Source: Mermis nigrescens
Lineage: Eukaryota; Nematoda; Enoplea; Mermithida; Mermithidae
Direction: 5' to 3'
NCBI GenBank assembly: GCA_036768485.1
Contig: JAVLUZ010000165.1
Span: 1-64,000 of the forward strand
DNA: 64,000 bases
Of the stretch, positions 61,242-64,000 are shown in pieces. Position 1 is the first letter of the stretch. Each line of letters begins with the position of its first letter. The notes under the pieces are model-generated. The model saw only the letters and a program-made list of their open reading frames with translations. It did no database searches and was not told the origin of the DNA. The position numbers and the translations under genes were made by a program.

Positions 61242-62232
61242 TGCAATACTGATGATGATCCTGTATTCTTCGTCGATGTACAGAATAAGAGTTTATTATC
61301 TGATAAAGTAAATCTGTTGAATGAGGATCAAATGAATGTGTATTAGAGTAGTGCTTTCAGATAGGAATTGCCATCAAATGAAATTGATTGTTAGTGGTGT
61401 TGGGGGTACTGAAAAGAGTTTTTTGATCAATATTGTTCTACAATATTTTGTCAAAAAGTATGGCGTAAATTTGGCTGGTGTATTAGCTCCAACGGGTATA
61501 GCTGAATTTAATATTTAAGGTCAAGCATTGCATAATTTTTAAGTTACCAGTGCAGCATGAATGTCTAACCGGAATATTTTGCATTGCGTGCTGAAGATCT
61601 CAAACTTTTCCGAAATGCGTTCAAAGATTTGAGCGTTATTATTATTGACAAATTTAGTATGATATTGAATGTTGTTCCATATATGATTGAGTGTAGAATG
61701 ATAGAAATTTTTGGAGGTGAAAGTCTCTTTGGTGGAAAGCATATTATTTTGTTTGGTGATTTACTACAGCTTTCTCCGGTTAATGGAGAATTTTGCTTTA
61801 AAAATATAGGTAGTAAGGAGGTGGCAAGTTTGTCTGGTGGATCTGGAATCAGTTTTATTTGTTGGGATGAATTTGAATATTGCGAACTTAGAATTAATGT
61901 TCGGCATAATGCGGATTCTACTTATATAATATACTTGGGTACCCCATACACCTCTGCACCCCCTACAGCTATAATTCTGAAATGCTAAAGGAAAATTAGA
62001 GTTGGTAATCTATTGTATTCAGATCTGTTGGTTTTGAATAATCGATTGATTTCTAATATGGGTTTTAATGGTTGTCCTGATAGTATGGATGACATAGCAA
62101 AATTTTTATAAAGAAAATGTGCTGACTTTGGACAATTACTGCATTTGTTTGTTTAGTAAGAATGAACAAGTAAATAAGTTTAATGCTTTATATGCAACAT
62201 GTTAAAATTGTTTAAATTCCTGCAATTGATAA
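61242..62232 (+). pseudogene. Helitron PIF1-type helicase, N-terminal half
   Basis: Broken by several stops and shifts. Walker A is present at 61396-61419 as GVGGTEKS, where the family has GxGGTGKS: Glu replaces the Gly before Lys. APTGIAEFNI is followed by a TAA. In the piece at 61584-61988 the Walker B region reads IIIDKFSM, with Lys where the acidic residue of DE is expected. LFGDLLQLSPV and ELRINVRHNADS (the motif with the conserved Arg) follow. A fragment of RC1 interrupts the frame at about 61922. Further coding-like sequence continues to 62210 with stops. Confidence 0.85.
61922..61974 (-). mobile_element. Short RC1 5'-end fragment in the helicase
   Basis: TATAATATACTTGGGTACCC, CACCTCTGCACCCCCTACAG and CTATAAT follow the subterminal sequence of RC1 (for example 16420-16470) word for word, apart from a few changes. 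The terminal TC and hairpin are missing. Coding similarity resumes right after it. Confidence 0.65.
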
Positions 62233-62697
62233 GTGTTTCACTCACTTTATAAAGAAGAAAAACATTTGAGAAAGCAGTTTACTGTGAAAAAAATAAGTGA
62301 TAGTGCTAGTTTAGAAGACGTTTTAAAGATAGGCGAAGGTGCCCATGTTATGTTGAGACGGAACAACAATGTTGAAATAGGTTTGGTAAACGCTTGTCTG
62401 GGGAATGTTGCGGAAATTCAATTCGAAAATAAATTTGTGCAATTTATAATAGTGAAGTTTAATGTAATTTCGAAAATACAGAGAATTGAAAGAGTTGACA
62501 TGGATATTTGGATGAGTAAAAATTTAAAAATAAAAAGGCAACAATTTCCACTATGTTTAGCTTATGCTATAACAATACACAAGGCTCAAGGTTTGACGCT
62601 AGATTGTCTGATGACTGACTTGGGAGAATCATGTTTTATAGCAGCTATGTGTTATGTGGCTTTATCCAGATGTAAAAAATTGAATAGATACTTCTGA
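62233..62697 (+). pseudogene. Helitron PIF1-type helicase, C-terminal half
   Basis: 154 residues in one frame. GEGAHVMLRRNNNVEIGLVN (34-53) and a beta-rich segment lead to the helicase motif AYAITIHKAQGLTLD (110-124) and the arginine-finger motif YVALSRC (141-147), as in PIF1/RRM3 and Helitron helicases. These motifs are intact, in contrast to Walker A and B. The frame is lost at 62695 just after CKKLNRYF. Confidence 0.9.
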
Positions 62698-62945
62698 AGA
62701 GCTTGTTAGCTGATAAAATGTATTGTAACACAGATTTTGTTAGAGGATATAATCGGTTGAGAGAAAAAATATGTTTGCCTAAGATAGATAAATGGAATTC
62801 TTGTTTGGCTAAATTTGCGAAGAAAGATTCTTTTATTTTTTTCAAAAAATTCAATTTTTTTGTTGAAAAAGATGAAGCTATAGAAACAGTTGGATCTACT
62901 TCAATAAAATCAAGTGAGTTAGAATTAGTTGTAAAAAGTTTATGA
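62698..62945 (+). pseudogene. Helitron protein, C-terminal tail
   Basis: In the next frame: MYCNTDFVRGYNRLREKICL, then a Lys/Phe-rich stretch and a stop at 62943-62945. The YNRLR motif following the helicase is common at the C-terminus of Helitron proteins. The shift relative to the helicase lies at about 62690. Confidence 0.65.
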
Positions 62946-64000
62946 AATATAAGAGTTTCCTGTTATTTGTGAAGCTAAAGATCATTATCCTGAATCGCCG
63001 AAAGAATTTTGTGCTGTTATGTTTTGACATTCAATGAAGAGAGCAAAAAAGATCATCCGGTTCTTTGCGCGATTTGTTTCATGAAAATGGTTACAGCTTT
63101 GTCCACTGATTTAGATTAATGATCTTCTGTTTTGTATGTTATTGATAATTGCTTTGTTGATTACGATTACAGCAATTATCCGTATTTTCGGCCTGAATCA
63201 TGTATTTCGTACTAACAACACACTCCAAAATAAATCAATTAGTGTAATACCGAAAATTTAATGCTATTTAGAAATTATTTCAATGTACTACGGCACCACT
63301 GACCATACCGCTTGATCCATTTGGCGCTTTTCTTTATGAAAATATGAAATTGATCAGTGACTTAAATCAAAATGACTGGTATTCTTAACTCATTTTACCT
63401 GCAAAAATACCACTAGCGGATTTAAAGCAAGGGTGGGAGGCTGCCCCTGTCGTCAAATAATTTTCAGGCTCAGATCAGATGTGTATTCTTGGATGATTTT
63501 AGCCATTTTTATCATCTTTTTTTCAATTTTTTCCGGTGTTTTGTGCCAGATAGTACTTTACTGACATTTACTGACTTTTGTACTTCAAAAACTAAAATTA
63601 AGGCCAGAAGTGTAGTTCTAGTGACTGTCGGCAAATTCCGAAAATACAAAGCGAGATCAATTTTACTTCCATTGCCAAAATCTCAATGTAGTTTATTGTT
63701 AATCGTATTACTGTAGTAAATTTGCCCTACATATTTTATTCATTTTATGTTTCTCTACTTGTCGCTCTGTTGCACTTTAAACATCGGTCGTTAGAATTGA
63801 GTTGACACTTTTTGTTTCTTTGAATTCGTGTTTTATGCAACTCGCGTGTTATGTGGAACAATATGTATGCTCATGGCTTAAATATGATCATTTATATTAC
63901 ATTGCACTAACCTCGTGATTTTCCGTGTAAACTAATTTGAATTGTATGTACACTGGCGCTGAGTTCATCGCACTCCCCAGATAGCCAAATATAAAAAGCG
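62946..64000. other. Downstream of the Helitron, no gene
   Basis: AT-rich. About 63280-63390 carries a worn copy of the repeat found in the Helitron introns. A G-rich piece (GGGTGGGAGGCTGCCCCTG, about 63432) resembles the edge of another element. No hairpin followed by CTRR that would mark the Helitron 3' end was convincing. Confidence 0.45.

Larger units (their letters stand above)
32019..62945 (+). mobile_element. Autonomous-type Helitron, broken, with nested insertions
   Basis: Coding pieces on the + strand read in order: basic N-terminal exons, a Cys-containing N-terminal block, the Helitron_like_N/Rep domain with HUH and two-tyrosine motifs, and a PIF1-type helicase. They are interrupted by a Gypsy element (39228-54647) and an RC1 copy (55528-59326). 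Removing the two insertions leaves about 11.7 kb, plausible for a Helitron whose N-terminal part contains introns. Numerous frameshifts and stops make it a pseudogene. True termini (5' TC, 3' hairpin plus CTRR) were not found; the limits given are those of coding similarity. It might be the kind of element that mobilised RC1, but no end similarity could be shown. Confidence 0.8.

Overview
The window is eukaryotic, AT-rich, dominated by transposable elements and most likely from an invertebrate animal. The evidence is an invertebrate-type spliced FkbM methyltransferase gene with GT..AG introns, an animal-type Helitron, a Ty3/Gypsy retrotransposon and very long (TA)n tracts. I cannot name the species. 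No tRNA, rRNA or CRISPR array was seen.

Left part (1-25160): an internal exon (1347-1523) and a 3' exon (24513-25132) of one FkbM-family methyltransferase gene on the + strand match in splice phase and in family order. They are separated by a 23-kb intron packed with repeats. The main content is a 3.7-4.4 kb non-coding element family, called RC1 here. It has 5' TC..., 3' ...CTAG ends, A|T flanks, a dense internal set of GTGTAAA/TTTACAC motifs and a fold-back 3' end. Five copies lie in the intron (3207-7649, 8145-9560, 11437-14822, 16392-20150, 20527-24212), with four long (TA)n tracts at their ends and a tandem GGCGCTTCGCGCC array (14905-15760). A sixth copy is at 26194-30065.

Right part (32019-62945): the broken coding region of a Helitron on the + strand. 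Its N-terminal part appears to be spread over small exons, four of them tandem paralogues. A further coding block (37945-39227) is cut in frame by a 15.4-kb Gypsy element (39228-54647, minus strand, CCAG target duplication). The Helitron resumes at 54652, is cut again by a seventh RC1 copy (55528-59326), and then continues with the Rep (HUH and two-tyrosine motifs) and the PIF1-like helicase. Frameshifts, stops and changed helicase motifs show that this copy is dead.

The Gypsy element carries decayed gag, protease, RT, RNase H and integrase. It also has an unexplained coding-like stretch of about 4 kb between integrase and its 3' LTR. A 1,077-bp DNA transposon and a smaller insert sit inside its gag. 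The order of nesting is therefore readable: Helitron first, then Gypsy and RC1 into it, then DNA elements into Gypsy.
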